DNA of 64,000 nt from Dyadobacter tibetensis Y620-1 (GTDB taxonomy: Bacteria > Bacteroidota > Bacteroidia > Cytophagales > Spirosomataceae), in NCBI RefSeq assembly GCF_000566685.1, contig NZ_AZQN01000001.1, positions 744,001 to 808,000 on the forward strand. Direction: 5' to 3'. Below, one piece after another: positions 18,991 through 28,593 of this stretch. Position numbers and translations under genes: made by a program. A model generated the notes under the pieces. The model had not been told where the DNA came from. It did not search any database and saw nothing but the letters and a program-made list of their open reading frames with translations. The number at the start of each line of letters is the position of its first letter. Position 1 is the first letter of the stretch.

Positions 18991-19689
18991 CTAAGTTCGA
19001 ATTAAGCGATTGTATAAGCGTACCAGCGATTCTTGGGAATAGCCCAGGTAGTAACAAATATATAGGTAAATAAAAACAAATTGCATCCTGTAAGGACCAT
19101 TTTCCCGATACTTTCTTGCAGAGGTAGTAACATATTCTGGAATAACTTGGAAAGACGTAAAAGTGGTAATTCTATAAATAATTTCCTGATCTTCCATAAG
19201 AATCAGCGATTCGTCGAAACCACCGACAATATCAAATAAACGTTTTTGAACATACAAGCTTTGATCTCCGAAACGAATGGAATTAAGATTAAATCTTGTG
19301 AACCATGCATTAAATTTCAAAAACCAATGATTCCAGTCGAAGCGAAGCCGGAAACAACCGGCCAGATGTCCCCGGTAGTAGGACTGCTGAATAAGGTCCA
19401 GAAAATTATTTGGAGGAATAGTATCGGCATGTAAGAAATAAAGAATTTCCCCGGATGCCACTGCAGCTCCTGCGTTAAGCTGTCTTGCTCTTCCTTTGGG
19501 TGAATTTACCACCCGTACCCCTTGTGCATAGGCCTGGGCAACTGTATCATCCGTACTGCCCCCATCACATACAATAATTTCTACCATGGTAGGGTTAGCA
19601 CCAAGCAAGGCCAATCGGGCCAACAGGATGGGCAGACCTTCCCCTTCGTTCAGGACTGGAATAATAATACTTATATTTGGGGATGACAT
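18991..19689 (-). CDS. Family 2-type glycosyltransferase (TIGR04283-like)
   Basis: The 232-residue GT-A protein has SIIIPVLNEGEGLP at the N-terminus, CDGGSTDDT, SPKGRARQLNAGA and FLHADTIPP with the metal-binding HAD variant of DxD. These are the hallmarks of the TIGR04283 subfamily, which takes its name from occurrence beside arsenosugar biosynthesis genes. It should transfer a sugar from a nucleotide donor. It is followed by the disulfide oxidoreductase at 14 bp, and the partner type TIGR04282 lies at 21616. No arsM or radical-SAM arsS is in the window, so arsenic chemistry is only a hypothesis. Confidence 0.88.
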   Translation of the reverse strand: MSSPNISIIIPVLNEGEGLPILLARLALLGANPTMVEIIVCDGGSTDDTVAQAYAQGVRVVNSPKGRARQLNAGAAVASGEILYFLHADTIPPNNFLDLIQQSYYRGHLAGCFRLRFDWNHWFLKFNAWFTRFNLNSIRFGDQSLYVQKRLFDIVGGFDESLILMEDQEIIYRITTFTSFQVIPEYVTTSARKYRENGPYRMQFVFIYLYICYYLGYSQESLVRLYNRLIRT

Positions 19690-19807
19690 TCCTTTTGGAT
19701 CATAGATGATTAGCTAAAACGCTCTACCCCTTGAAATGAGAAGTGTTAAGAGGAATAACGTAGATACCTGCTTACAAATATCCTACCAACCCAAACACTT
19801 CCCCGTC

Positions 19808-20422
19808 TTATTTTAATAATTTAAGTGCAGCCATTAGAAAGGAACCCTTCATCCGTTGTTTATAGTCGGGGTTAATATATTCAAAAAGAATTTCTGATTT
19901 TTGATTAACTATAAAAACCGCAGGAACAGGCAATGAGCCAGGATTTTTATTGTCGCTGGCATCTTTTAGTCGCTGTACCGAAGCCTCCGGAACGGCATAA
20001 GCCAACCCCATCGCCTGCGACAATTTCATATCTGCGTCAGACAGGAGCTGATAAGAAAGCTTGTTCTTGTCCATGGAAGCTTTCATGTGGATGGGAGAGT
20101 CGGGGCTGATGGCAATTATCTGGTATCCTAACTTTACAATTTCGGATTCTATCTCCTGCAGTTCAGCCATCTGCCTATTACAGTAGGGGCACCAACCTCC
20201 TCTATAGAATATTAACACGGTAGGCTTTACTGCTAACTGCTCCTGGAGAGAAACGGCCTGACCATTGAGATCCTCCAGTGTAAGATTGGGAATGGCCTCC
20301 CCAATCAATAATGGTGATATGTCCGTAGCCTTCTGAGGAAGTGATAACGTTTGCTGTGCAAAACTTTGCGCTACAGCTCCCATCAATACGAGCGTTGCAA
20401 TAAGAAAGGGTTTAAGTTTCAT
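19808..20422 (-). CDS. Secreted peroxiredoxin-like protein (AhpC/TSA type)
   Basis: The 204-residue protein has a signal peptide (cleavage near AQ at 22-23) and a thioredoxin-fold domain with FYRGGWCPYC, Cys78 and Cys81, then ISPDSP and PVPAVFIVNQ with the cis-Pro region. The WCPYC pair puts it with the peroxiredoxin-like family rather than true 2-Cys AhpC. It should reduce peroxides or disulfides in the periplasm. It is divergent from the kinase-like gene at 20585. Confidence 0.88.
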   Translation of the reverse strand: MKLKPFLIATLVLMGAVAQSFAQQTLSLPQKATDISPLLIGEAIPNLTLEDLNGQAVSLQEQLAVKPTVLIFYRGGWCPYCNRQMAELQEIESEIVKLGYQIIAISPDSPIHMKASMDKNKLSYQLLSDADMKLSQAMGLAYAVPEASVQRLKDASDNKNPGSLPVPAVFIVNQKSEILFEYINPDYKQRMKGSFLMAALKLLK

Positions 20423-20485
20423 CGATCTGAAGTCAGAATAATTTATAAGTTAAGTTTTTTTAACCTGATTTGGGCTGGTATCGTT

Positions 20486-20517
20486 CCGTTTTAAACGGCC
20501 TATTTATTTTACCTTTG
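20486..20517 (+). promoter_or_regulatory. Promoter with a 13-bp palindrome upstream of the kinase-like gene
   Basis: TACCTTTG at 20510-20517 matches TAnnTTTG. Just upstream, 20486-20498 is an exact 13-bp palindrome (CCGTTTTAAACGG, central T) in the position expected for the -33 region. It could be an operator that affects both this gene and the divergent peroxiredoxin gene. Confidence 0.45.
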
Positions 20518-20584
20518 ATCTAAATTATCCCGAATTATATCCTGACGATAAGAAGTTATACCATCCTAAGACAATCCTTAACAT

Positions 20585-21568
20585 ATGTTCATTTTAGACA
20601 GATTAAAACCAAAGGAGCTGGAAGAATATCTTAAAAGTTTTGCAGTAATCGCTCCTGATGAAAAAATTCAAGACTTAACCATTCCGGGCGCCGGAAATAT
20701 GAATCGGGTACTTAGAGCCCGAACCGAAAATTCATCATTAATCATTAAACAGGCCCATAATTATGTAGAAAAATATCCTCAAATATATGCTCCTCCGACG
20801 CGAATACACACGGAGGGAGCATTTTATGAACTGATCGTTACCAATGCAGACACCAGCCATATGATGCCTGAGGTAATCAAACAGGACCCGGAGAATTATA
20901 TTTTGATACTAGAGGATATGGGCGATTCGGAGGATTTCAGTTTTTTATATCATAAACATCAATTCATTCGGCATGATGAGCTACAATCCCTTTGTAATTA
21001 TTTATCAGCCCTTCACACCAGTTTCAAATCGCACCAGCCCAATCCGATATTCCTTAATGATGAAATGAGGAAACTGAATCACCAGCATATTTTCGTCTAT
21101 CCCTTTTTAGAAGAAAATGGCTTAGATCTTGATCATATTCAAAACGGGCTACGTGAGCTGGCACAGCCCTATAAATCTGATGAGGGATTTAGGAATATAA
21201 TAAAAGATATTGGTGAACAGTATTTAACTAATGGCCCTCATCTTCTGCATGGGGATTTCTATCCAGGAAGCTGGTTAAAAACCCAAGGGGGTATCCGGGT
21301 AATTGACCCAGAATTCTGTCATTATGGATTTGCGGAATTTGACCTGGCCGTTTTAATTGCTCATTTACATTTGGCCAATCAAAGTGAATCACTGATAGAA
21401 CAGGTGCTTTACTGGTATAACTCAGCCATCGATTTTCAATTTCTCCAGCAATTGACGGGGGTGGAGATAATGCGCAGACTCATAGGTTTGGCTCAACTTC
21501 CGTTAGAAAGGTCATTGGAAGAAAAACGACAACTTCTATCTAAGGCCTATCAGATGATCATCAGTTAA
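20585..21568 (+). CDS. Phosphotransferase resembling methylthioribose kinase (MtnK-like)
   Basis: The 327-residue protein has the APH-type kinase fold. The N-terminal lobe has GAGNMNRVLRAR and IIKQAHNYVEKYP, with the ATP-binding Lys. The catalytic loop is HGDFYPGSW (His222, Asp224), and the metal-binding motif is DPEF near 241, followed by YGFAEFDLAVLIAHL. The His-Gly-Asp-x3-Gly-Ser layout and DPEF are those of S-methyl-5-thioribose kinases (HGDLHTGSI and IDPEF), rather than of aminoglycoside kinases. It should phosphorylate a small sugar-like substrate at the anomeric carbon; methylthioribose is one candidate, a 5-deoxyribose analogue another. No mtnA or mtnB genes lie near it, but sugar-transfer genes do. 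The gene lies between the glycosyltransferase pair. Confidence 0.72.
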   Translation: MFILDRLKPKELEEYLKSFAVIAPDEKIQDLTIPGAGNMNRVLRARTENSSLIIKQAHNYVEKYPQIYAPPTRIHTEGAFYELIVTNADTSHMMPEVIKQDPENYILILEDMGDSEDFSFLYHKHQFIRHDELQSLCNYLSALHTSFKSHQPNPIFLNDEMRKLNHQHIFVYPFLEENGLDLDHIQNGLRELAQPYKSDEGFRNIIKDIGEQYLTNGPHLLHGDFYPGSWLKTQGGIRVIDPEFCHYGFAEFDLAVLIAHLHLANQSESLIEQVLYWYNSAIDFQFLQQLTGVEIMRRLIGLAQLPLERSLEEKRQLLSKAYQMIIS

Positions 21569-21615
21569 TTAAACAACATGCCTATACCCTCTCTATGAGG
21601 GCGTAGCTTAATTTG

Positions 21616-22227
21616 TTACCACCCCTTAAGTTCCTCTGGAAGGTCCTCGGCATAATCCACGTCGGACAGGACAGGCAGCAGGCCTACAGACAGGCCCTGA
21701 CGCTTGGCGTCGGCCAAGGTGTCTGTCAGTACCCGATCGGTACTCCAGCTTTTACCTGTAAAGAGTTGTGAATTTTCTTTATTCATGCCTATCAGGTAAT
21801 AACCTCCATCTCGTGCCGGGCCCAATACCACCTCCTTCTTTTCGAGCATATGAAAGGCATCTTGGAGAACCGCTGGTGTAATCTCCCAACAATCCGAACC
21901 TATGAGGCATATCGATGTATATCCTTCCTGGAAACCGTGAGCGATAGCACGATGCATCTTCATGCCGAGGTCTCCTTCACCCTGTACCAACTTTGCGTAA
22001 TGATCCCCCTCAACATCCCAAACATCATTTTCGTCCACCCGATCACTATAATAAACAATTTTGGCCAATGGGAGACCAAAAGTCTGCTCCTTCGTTTTAA
22101 GTACTAATTGATTATAAATATCCAAAGCTCGTTTCCTGCCCACGGTGGCGGCCAGCCGGGTCTTAACCTGTCCTGGAACCGGATTTTTATAAAATATAAT
22201 TAGTAACTGCCCTTTATCAACACTCAT
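21616..22227 (-). CDS. TIGR04282-like glycosyltransferase (DUF2064)
   Basis: From the ATG at 22227 (a TTG three codons upstream is possible) the product has 203 residues with the family's marks: IIFYKNPVPGQVKTRLA, GEGDLGMKMHRA, CLIGSDCWEI, VVLGPARDGGYYLIGM, and a DVDYAEDLPE end. This GT-A-like family (DUF2064) is named from arsenosugar gene clusters. It and the TIGR04283-like protein at 18991 are often neighbours in other genomes; here two genes come between. It may transfer or activate a sugar nucleotide. Confidence 0.85.
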   Translation of the reverse strand: MSVDKGQLLIIFYKNPVPGQVKTRLAATVGRKRALDIYNQLVLKTKEQTFGLPLAKIVYYSDRVDENDVWDVEGDHYAKLVQGEGDLGMKMHRAIAHGFQEGYTSICLIGSDCWEITPAVLQDAFHMLEKKEVVLGPARDGGYYLIGMNKENSQLFTGKSWSTDRVLTDTLADAKRQGLSVGLLPVLSDVDYAEDLPEELKGW

Positions 22228-22387
22228 TAATTTCAAACAACAGGATAAATATCAATTCTTATTTTAATACTGTCAGATGCCAGGAAAGTTTGTTAGGCTA
22301 TATAGCCTAACAAATCCATAAACACCTGAAACTACAAATAAAGGGGAAATAAATCGGTATACGGTTTAGTACTTCATGCTAAACATA

Positions 22388-22423
22388 AAACACCAGCCCT
22401 GCAAAATTGCCTGACTGGTGTTT
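22388..22423 (-). terminator. Terminator of the SusCD operon
   Basis: A 9-bp inverted repeat (arms 22388-22396 and 22415-22423) with a second small stem inside its loop lies 21 bp past the SusD stop codon. On the minus strand it is followed by a T-rich tail. Confidence 0.65.
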
Positions 22424-22443
22424 ATGAGAAATGAATAAATTGA

Positions 22444-23961
22444 TCAATAGCCTGGGTTCTGAGGCATCAGGTTGGGGTTAACCTGAAGCTCTACCCTTGG
22501 GAGGGGCATGAGATAATCACGGTCTGGATTGAAATTATCATGCTTTTCCAAGGCATTCGCTCCTTTGAAAACCGTTTCACCCAGTTTTCTTCTTTTGATA
22601 TCGAACCAACGTTTGTATTCGAAGGCAAGCTCCAAACGCCTCTCTTCCAACACCAGCGATAAGAACGCGTCCTTACTCAGCCCAGGGGCAACATCGGCAG
22701 GGAAAGTGACCTGTTTGCCGGCCCAGTTTCTCGCCCTGGCTCTTATCTGATTGATATAACCCATCGCTTCGGCAGTAGCTCCGCTGGTCTCGGCCAAGGC
22801 CTCAGCAGCAATTAAAAGTACTTCGGCATACCGGAAGGCTGCATAGTTTTGGTCTGAATACCGCCCCTCGGTATTGGAGGTTCCGGCAAACTGGGCGTAT
22901 TTAGCAATATGTGGTCTGGGGGTATTGGGGAATTCGGTGTAGGGTTTCATTTTCCCTCCGATCAAAATGGAATCAACAAAGCTTACTTTTTTTCGGTAAT
23001 CTCTGGAATCCCAGTCGGTATAGACCTTCATGGACGGCACAATGACGCTCCAACCGCTACGAGGGGCGTCTCCCCCACGCACTCCCGTCATAGGGGGTAC
23101 TATGTCATCATTGGCACCGCTGGAACCATTCTGAAGTCCGAGGAAATCGATATGAAAAATATGTTCCTTAAGGTCATTGGCCTGAGGGGCCTTAAACAAA
23201 GTTTGAAAATCATCGACCAAACCATAGCCAAAACGATCCTTGTTGTCGATCACCCATTTGGCCTCAGTATAAGCCTTGGCATAGTCCTGTCGTGTCAGGT
23301 AGACCGATGCCAGATAGGAAGCTGCCGTACCCTTAGTAGCCCTGCCCCTTACCGACGCGGGCTGTTTATCGGGCAACCACTGCTTGGCAAACTCCAGATC
23401 GGCAAGAATACCGGCATAAACGGTTTCTGCCGGAGTTTTAGAAATTTCCTTTACTGCATTAGGATTGGTAATAAAATAATCGACATAGGGGATGTCACCA
23501 AATACCTGGACTAAATGGAAGTAGCTAAAGGCACGAATAAACCTGGCCTCTGCGATCAGGGGATTGATCGCTGTTTCCGAAAGACCTAGTGACTGTGCCC
23601 CGGCTATGGAGGCATTGGCGGCACTAATCACCCTATACCAGTAAGGCCAGAATTTTGAGACCATGCCATTATTATCGTCCATATTAAAATCGTTGACCTG
23701 CTGCCGCTCAGCAGGGGTTCCACGATCTCCGATATCCGCCATATCGCTTCGAAGCATTAAGGCAGAAACATATTGACGACCGTACAAACTCTCCGTTGCA
23801 ATCAGTCCATACGCACCGAATATTGCGGTCTGAACATCTTTGGTACTCTCAAAAAGGGATTCCGGAGCAAGCAATCCAACTGGCTTTTCATCCAGGTTCT
23901 CACAGCCTGATACCATCAGGGCCGCAGAGAACAGAAAACATTTGATTATATTATATTTCAT
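22444..23961 (-). CDS. SusD/RagB family outer-membrane lipoprotein
   Basis: The 505-residue protein has a lipoprotein signal with the lipobox SGC and Cys20, followed by the SusD fold. Typical stretches are ESLFESTKDVQTAIFGAYG, EARFIRAFSYFHLVQVFGDIPYV, the YAAFRYAEVLLIAAEALAE segment and EERRLELAFEYKRWFDIKR. It sits on top of the SusC barrel and binds the nutrient, generally a glycan or peptide. The gene follows susC after 29 bp and is the last in the operon. Confidence 0.95.
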   Translation of the reverse strand: MKYNIIKCFLFSAALMVSGCENLDEKPVGLLAPESLFESTKDVQTAIFGAYGLIATESLYGRQYVSALMLRSDMADIGDRGTPAERQQVNDFNMDDNNGMVSKFWPYWYRVISAANASIAGAQSLGLSETAINPLIAEARFIRAFSYFHLVQVFGDIPYVDYFITNPNAVKEISKTPAETVYAGILADLEFAKQWLPDKQPASVRGRATKGTAASYLASVYLTRQDYAKAYTEAKWVIDNKDRFGYGLVDDFQTLFKAPQANDLKEHIFHIDFLGLQNGSSGANDDIVPPMTGVRGGDAPRSGWSVIVPSMKVYTDWDSRDYRKKVSFVDSILIGGKMKPYTEFPNTPRPHIAKYAQFAGTSNTEGRYSDQNYAAFRYAEVLLIAAEALAETSGATAEAMGYINQIRARARNWAGKQVTFPADVAPGLSKDAFLSLVLEERRLELAFEYKRWFDIKRRKLGETVFKGANALEKHDNFNPDRDYLMPLPRVELQVNPNLMPQNPGY

Positions 23962-23990
23962 GATTCGCGAAATTTAAAGATGCTGATGGT

Positions 23991-26900
23991 TTAGAAACTA
24001 ACGTTAAGGCCAACCGTATACGATTTTGCGTTGGGGTAGCTACCGTAGTCGAGTCCCAGATTGGTATTCCCGTTGGTATCGCCCGTTGAAGAATAATTCA
24101 CCTCCGGATCATAGCCTTTGTATTTGGTCATGGTCAGTATATTCTGAGCACTTACATAAAGGCGAACCCTTCTGATCTTCATACCTTCTAATAAAGAGGC
24201 GGGTAAGGAATAGCCAAGGGATACGTTCTTTAGACGAACGAAGCTTCCATCCGAAATCCAGCGGGTAGACACCCTTCGGGTACGTCCTAGTTGCGCCTTC
24301 GGCACATCCGTATTGGTATTCGTCGGAGTCCATCGGTTTAGGGCATCGGTGGTGGCATTGTTAATTCCCGACAATAGATTTAGTTCCATTAATGTATAAC
24401 TTAAAAGGTCGTTGCCCTGGGAGCCCTGAAAAAACACATTCAAGTCAAATCCCTTGTAGCTAAAATCGTTATTAAGCCCCCAGGTAAATTTTGGATGTGG
24501 ATTTCCGATAATTGTACGGTCGTCGCTGTTGAGCTGCCCGTCGGGCACCCCGGTAAGCTGACCATTGCTATCCTTTGAACCATCGATATCACGGAATTTC
24601 TCTCCGCCAGCCTCGGTCTCGAAGCCTCCGCCCGGAAGAAAATCATCGCCTTCCTGATATACGCCATCATATATCCATCCGAAGAAACTACCTACCGGAT
24701 AACCTTCGCGAAGTATTTGTGTCTGGTTAAGTCCAACGAAATGCCCTGGGCCTGAACCATACATGATGTCATTCCCGGCAGGGAGCTCTAACACCTTGTT
24801 GCGGTTGACTGAAATATTGAAGTCGGTATTCCATTTAAAATTACCCACTGTATTCCTAGTGCCTAAGGTTGCCTCAAATCCTTTGTTCTCGACGGCACCC
24901 AGATTCTGAAGCTGGCTGGAGAAACCAGAGTACTGGGGAAGTTGAACATTAAAGAGTAAATCCCTCGTCACCATCCGGTAATAATCTAAAGTCAGATTCA
25001 GACGATTATTAAACAAGGATACATCGGTACCCACATCAAACTGAGTAGTGGTTTCCCAGGTAAGGTCATTATTGGCTACCGTGGTAGGATAAACAGAATT
25101 GACAGGAGCGCCATTAATCACAGTGAAAATATTTGAAAAACGCGCTTTGGTCTGGTACGGAGCAATGGCCTGATTGCCCGTCAGTCCATAACTCACCCGC
25201 CATTTCCATTGGCTAATAGCCGCTACGTTCTGCATAAAGGGCTCGCTGGACATTTTCCAGGCAAAAGCTCCGGAAGGGAAAGTGGCCCATTTATGATTTT
25301 CACTAAAGTTAGAGGATCCATCACGGCGGATATTGGCTGTAAATAAATAGCGGTCAGCCAAAGAATAGGTGGCCCTGGCATAGTAGGACGCAATCTGCCA
25401 TTCGGTAAGTCCCGAAGTAGGACTCTTCCAAACGGAAGAACCATCCAGGTTCCAGTACGATACGGCGTCGGTAATAAAAGACTGACCGGTTCCACCCCAT
25501 CCTTCGGAAGATGAATGCTGAATGGAATAACCACCCAGAAGGGAGAAATCATGGACACCTATCTTCTTGGAATAGGTAAGGTAGTTCTCATTCAGAAGCA
25601 AGGTACGCTTGGCGCCGGTAACCGATGCCGATCCTCCCACGGTTCGGCCTATATTAAGGGTTGTAGGCTCGTAAGTTCCTGTACGACCGCTGTAGGTAGT
25701 GGCTCCAAAGGTAGTCTTGAAGTTCAAATCTTTAATGATGTTATATTCAGCAAAAAAGTTGGCCTGTAACTGATCGGACAGGGTACTATTTTCCAGCTGA
25801 GTGGCAATCGCATAAGGATTATCGATCGGATCGTTCAGTCTAGCCAGGGTAAATACCCCATTCGCATCCCAGATAGGCTGATCCGGCTCAAACTTAAAGG
25901 CAGAGGCGATTACCCCCGGAGTAAGTCCACTGGACCCTTCCTGGGTTTTAGACTGGTTACGGTCCACACGTTGGGCAAACAGATTCAAACCTAATTTCAA
26001 CTTATCAGAGGCCTGAATATCAATATTACTCGTTAAGGAGTAACGTTTGAAGTCTGAATTGATAATGACTCCATTCTGGCCATACCAGGAACCTGATACA
26101 TAATATTTCACGGCATCATTCCCCCCAGCGATCGAGAGCTGGTGATTCTGAATGCCACCACGACGCAACACTTCGTCCTGCCAATCGGTATCGGCACCTT
26201 TAGATTCCACCGCTGGTCTGATTTCCTTTATATAGTCCAGAAATTGGGAAGCATTCAAGAGATCGAGGCGATTGATTTCCGTCTGTGAAGAGAAGGAAGT
26301 GTTCATTTCTATCCTTGGTTTGCCCGATTTTCCTCGTTTGGTAGACACCATGACCACTCCATTGGCACCACGAGATCCGTAAATGGCGGTGGCAGAAGCA
26401 TCTTTCAATATTTCAATAGACTCAATATCCTCCGGTGGAGGCATGGTGCCCCCTACAAAGCCATCCACCACGTAAATAGGATCGCTGCTGGCATTGATGG
26501 AGGTACCTCCGCGAATTCGCACTTTATAGCCGGCTCCAGGCTCTCCGTTGGTAGCCTGGATCTGAACTCCGGCCGCACGACCTTGAAGAGCCTGTACGGT
26601 CCCCAAGGCAGGATAAGCCGTAAGTTCCCCAGATTTGACAGATGAAACCGCACCCGTTAGGTCACTCTTCTTAACGGAACCATAACCTACTACTACAATT
26701 TCTTCCAGGGATTTTTGGTCTACTTTCAGTTGGACATCGATCTGGCTCGCCGATCCTATGCTTCTTTCTACCGACTCATACCCTACGAAGCTAAAAACCA
26801 AATTACCCGCATCATCTGGCACCTGGAGTACATAGTTCCCGTTACTGTCGGAGGTGGAACCAATCTGTGTCCCCTTGACTACAATGTTTACACCGGGTAA

Positions 26901-27362
26901 TCCGTCCAAACTTGCGGCATCCGTTACTTTTCCTTTTATAGTCCTATCGATGCTTTTATTATTGGGAGATAACGGCTCGGTTTCAAGTGCAGGGGTCATG
27001 CTATTAGGACGAATAACTATATTTTTGCCCGACACTTCATAGTTTAGCCCCAGAGGTGTTAGAAAGTCCACAAGCACATCAGACAAGGTCTCATTAGTCT
27101 TGCTCAAGTTAACCTTGCGAGAACTGCCAATCAATTTTGAACTAAAGACAAAGCGCACATCGGCCTCCTTGCCCAGCTGATTCAGAACCGTCTTAAGGTC
27201 CATGCCCTGGGCATCAATTGATATTTTTTTGCGTAATAATTCCTGGGCATGTACTTCCACTGCCGTAGCTGTGCTTATAAAACACAGGGAAATAATAAGT
27301 TGTAGCAGACTAATTCGCATAAAAAATAACAGTTGTCGGTTAAACTGTAAGGGTATTTTCAT
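23991..27362 (-). CDS. SusC/RagA TonB-linked outer-membrane protein with STN domain
   Basis: The 1123-residue protein starts with a signal peptide (about 15-40), then a STN (secretin/TonB N-terminal) domain (about 45-115, KKISIDAQGMDLKTVLNQL), a carboxypeptidase-like domain (about 140-220, IKGKVTDAASLDGLPGVNIVVKG), the plug (from EEIVVVGYGSVKKSDLTGAV) and a 22-strand barrel ending in F. It imports the ligand bound by SusD with energy from TonB. The STN domain is the part that talks to a FecR anti-sigma factor, and fecR and sigma genes lie just upstream, so the transporter should sense its ligand and induce its own operon. Confidence 0.95.
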   Translation of the reverse strand: MKIPLQFNRQLLFFMRISLLQLIISLCFISTATAVEVHAQELLRKKISIDAQGMDLKTVLNQLGKEADVRFVFSSKLIGSSRKVNLSKTNETLSDVLVDFLTPLGLNYEVSGKNIVIRPNSMTPALETEPLSPNNKSIDRTIKGKVTDAASLDGLPGVNIVVKGTQIGSTSDSNGNYVLQVPDDAGNLVFSFVGYESVERSIGSASQIDVQLKVDQKSLEEIVVVGYGSVKKSDLTGAVSSVKSGELTAYPALGTVQALQGRAAGVQIQATNGEPGAGYKVRIRGGTSINASSDPIYVVDGFVGGTMPPPEDIESIEILKDASATAIYGSRGANGVVMVSTKRGKSGKPRIEMNTSFSSQTEINRLDLLNASQFLDYIKEIRPAVESKGADTDWQDEVLRRGGIQNHQLSIAGGNDAVKYYVSGSWYGQNGVIINSDFKRYSLTSNIDIQASDKLKLGLNLFAQRVDRNQSKTQEGSSGLTPGVIASAFKFEPDQPIWDANGVFTLARLNDPIDNPYAIATQLENSTLSDQLQANFFAEYNIIKDLNFKTTFGATTYSGRTGTYEPTTLNIGRTVGGSASVTGAKRTLLLNENYLTYSKKIGVHDFSLLGGYSIQHSSSEGWGGTGQSFITDAVSYWNLDGSSVWKSPTSGLTEWQIASYYARATYSLADRYLFTANIRRDGSSNFSENHKWATFPSGAFAWKMSSEPFMQNVAAISQWKWRVSYGLTGNQAIAPYQTKARFSNIFTVINGAPVNSVYPTTVANNDLTWETTTQFDVGTDVSLFNNRLNLTLDYYRMVTRDLLFNVQLPQYSGFSSQLQNLGAVENKGFEATLGTRNTVGNFKWNTDFNISVNRNKVLELPAGNDIMYGSGPGHFVGLNQTQILREGYPVGSFFGWIYDGVYQEGDDFLPGGGFETEAGGEKFRDIDGSKDSNGQLTGVPDGQLNSDDRTIIGNPHPKFTWGLNNDFSYKGFDLNVFFQGSQGNDLLSYTLMELNLLSGINNATTDALNRWTPTNTNTDVPKAQLGRTRRVSTRWISDGSFVRLKNVSLGYSLPASLLEGMKIRRVRLYVSAQNILTMTKYKGYDPEVNYSSTGDTNGNTNLGLDYGSYPNAKSYTVGLNVSF

Positions 27363-27498
27363 AGTTTTGACTGGTTTTTGTTAAAAATATTTGACAATAA
27401 CTTTCCCCTTCCCATATATAATGGGAGCTCTGGTCGCGAAACCTTTTAAGGGGTACTTAGGTCAGAGGTGTTGACGCACCACTGACCTTTCTTTTAAC

Positions 27499-28593
27499 TT
27501 ACTTGCATCCTTTCCCTTCAATGATGATTCGGCCATCAATTATTTCATAGCGTGCTCCCACGGCTTTACATATCAGATCTAATTTTTCATATAAACTCAA
27601 ATCGGCCAGATTAGCCGAAAGGGGACATTCGAACCGTACACTAGAATCAACCAGAATTTCCACGGAATAGGCCTTTTCCAAGGTTTCAAATACCTTCTGA
27701 ACCGGCACGTCATCGAAGTTAAAGGCATTAACATGCCGTGGCTCCACGATTATCTCAGGAATCGGAATCAGGGTTTTCGTCATTTTCACAGAGGCCCTGA
27801 CCACCACAATCTGCTGATTTGGGTCGATAATCGTTCCGGTTAGTTCTTTACTCTGATCCCGTGGAGTTTGCGTATCTTGCCGGGCAAACACCGCTACCCG
27901 CCCCGATTTCACTCTAACTGACACTTCCTGTTCATTCCCAAAAGATCGGATAAGGAAACTTGTTCCCAACACCTTGGTGACTACTTCATGCGCATAAACA
28001 AAGAAAGGTCTGGAGGTATCTTTACTGATATCAAAAAAAGCTTCACCCGAAAGATAGACCTCTCGTTTATCTGCGTTGAACTTATTTGGGAAGCTAATTT
28101 TACTCTTAGGGCTAAGGGTAATATGACTCCCATCTTCTAAGACGACCTCCAATGGAAAGTTGCTTTTATTAACCCTTTCAACCAGGGGAACCGGCGCTTC
28201 CGACACCAGCCCTTCATAGTCTACCCTATGCCCATCGGGAGGCAGCAAAAAATACCAACTAGCTAAGAGTACGATACAAGCAGCAGCCACCCACCTCAGG
28301 TAAGCGGGGAATAGTAAGGGTTTCCTGCCGAATCCTGAAGGAGGCACTTCCCTCCTCCCTTCTAAAATTTTAGAAATGGCTATTTTTTTTTCGCTTAATG
28401 GGAGGGCCATTTCTTTGGGATGTATATGAAGTACCATTTCCCTTGCCTGCCTTACTATCTCCAATTTTTCAGTGTTATCGGCCAGCCATGATTCCCATTT
28501 ATGGTGATCTTCCCGGGTAGGGCGCAATACCCAATTCCGAAAATCCTCATCCAGAAACAGCTCCTCTACTGTATAATGATAGTAATGATCCAT
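27499..28593 (-). CDS. FecR family anti-sigma/sensor protein
   Basis: The 364-residue protein has a cytoplasmic N-terminal part (about 1-90), one membrane span (WVAAACIVLLASWYFLL, near 100-118), a periplasmic FecR domain (DGSHITLSPKSKISFPNKF, REVYLSGEAFFDIS, VKSGRVAVFA) and a C-terminal DUF4974 domain (FNFDDVPVQKVFETLEKAY). It should hold or activate the ECF sigma factor encoded upstream in response to the STN domain of the SusC protein. Confidence 0.93.
   Translation of the reverse strand: MDHYYHYTVEELFLDEDFRNWVLRPTREDHHKWESWLADNTEKLEIVRQAREMVLHIHPKEMALPLSEKKIAISKILEGRREVPPSGFGRKPLLFPAYLRWVAAACIVLLASWYFLLPPDGHRVDYEGLVSEAPVPLVERVNKSNFPLEVVLEDGSHITLSPKSKISFPNKFNADKREVYLSGEAFFDISKDTSRPFFVYAHEVVTKVLGTSFLIRSFGNEQEVSVRVKSGRVAVFARQDTQTPRDQSKELTGTIIDPNQQIVVVRASVKMTKTLIPIPEIIVEPRHVNAFNFDDVPVQKVFETLEKAYSVEILVDSSVRFECPLSANLADLSLYEKLDLICKAVGARYEIIDGRIIIEGKGCK

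Noticed and set aside
18977..19057. Longer N-terminus of the disulfide oxidoreductase
   Set aside because: The frame is open 27 codons upstream of the ATG at 18976 but this part overlaps the glycosyltransferase gene and precedes the Rossmann strand.
22909..23514. 201-codon plus-strand frame
   Set aside because: It runs antisense to the SusD gene and has no family marks.
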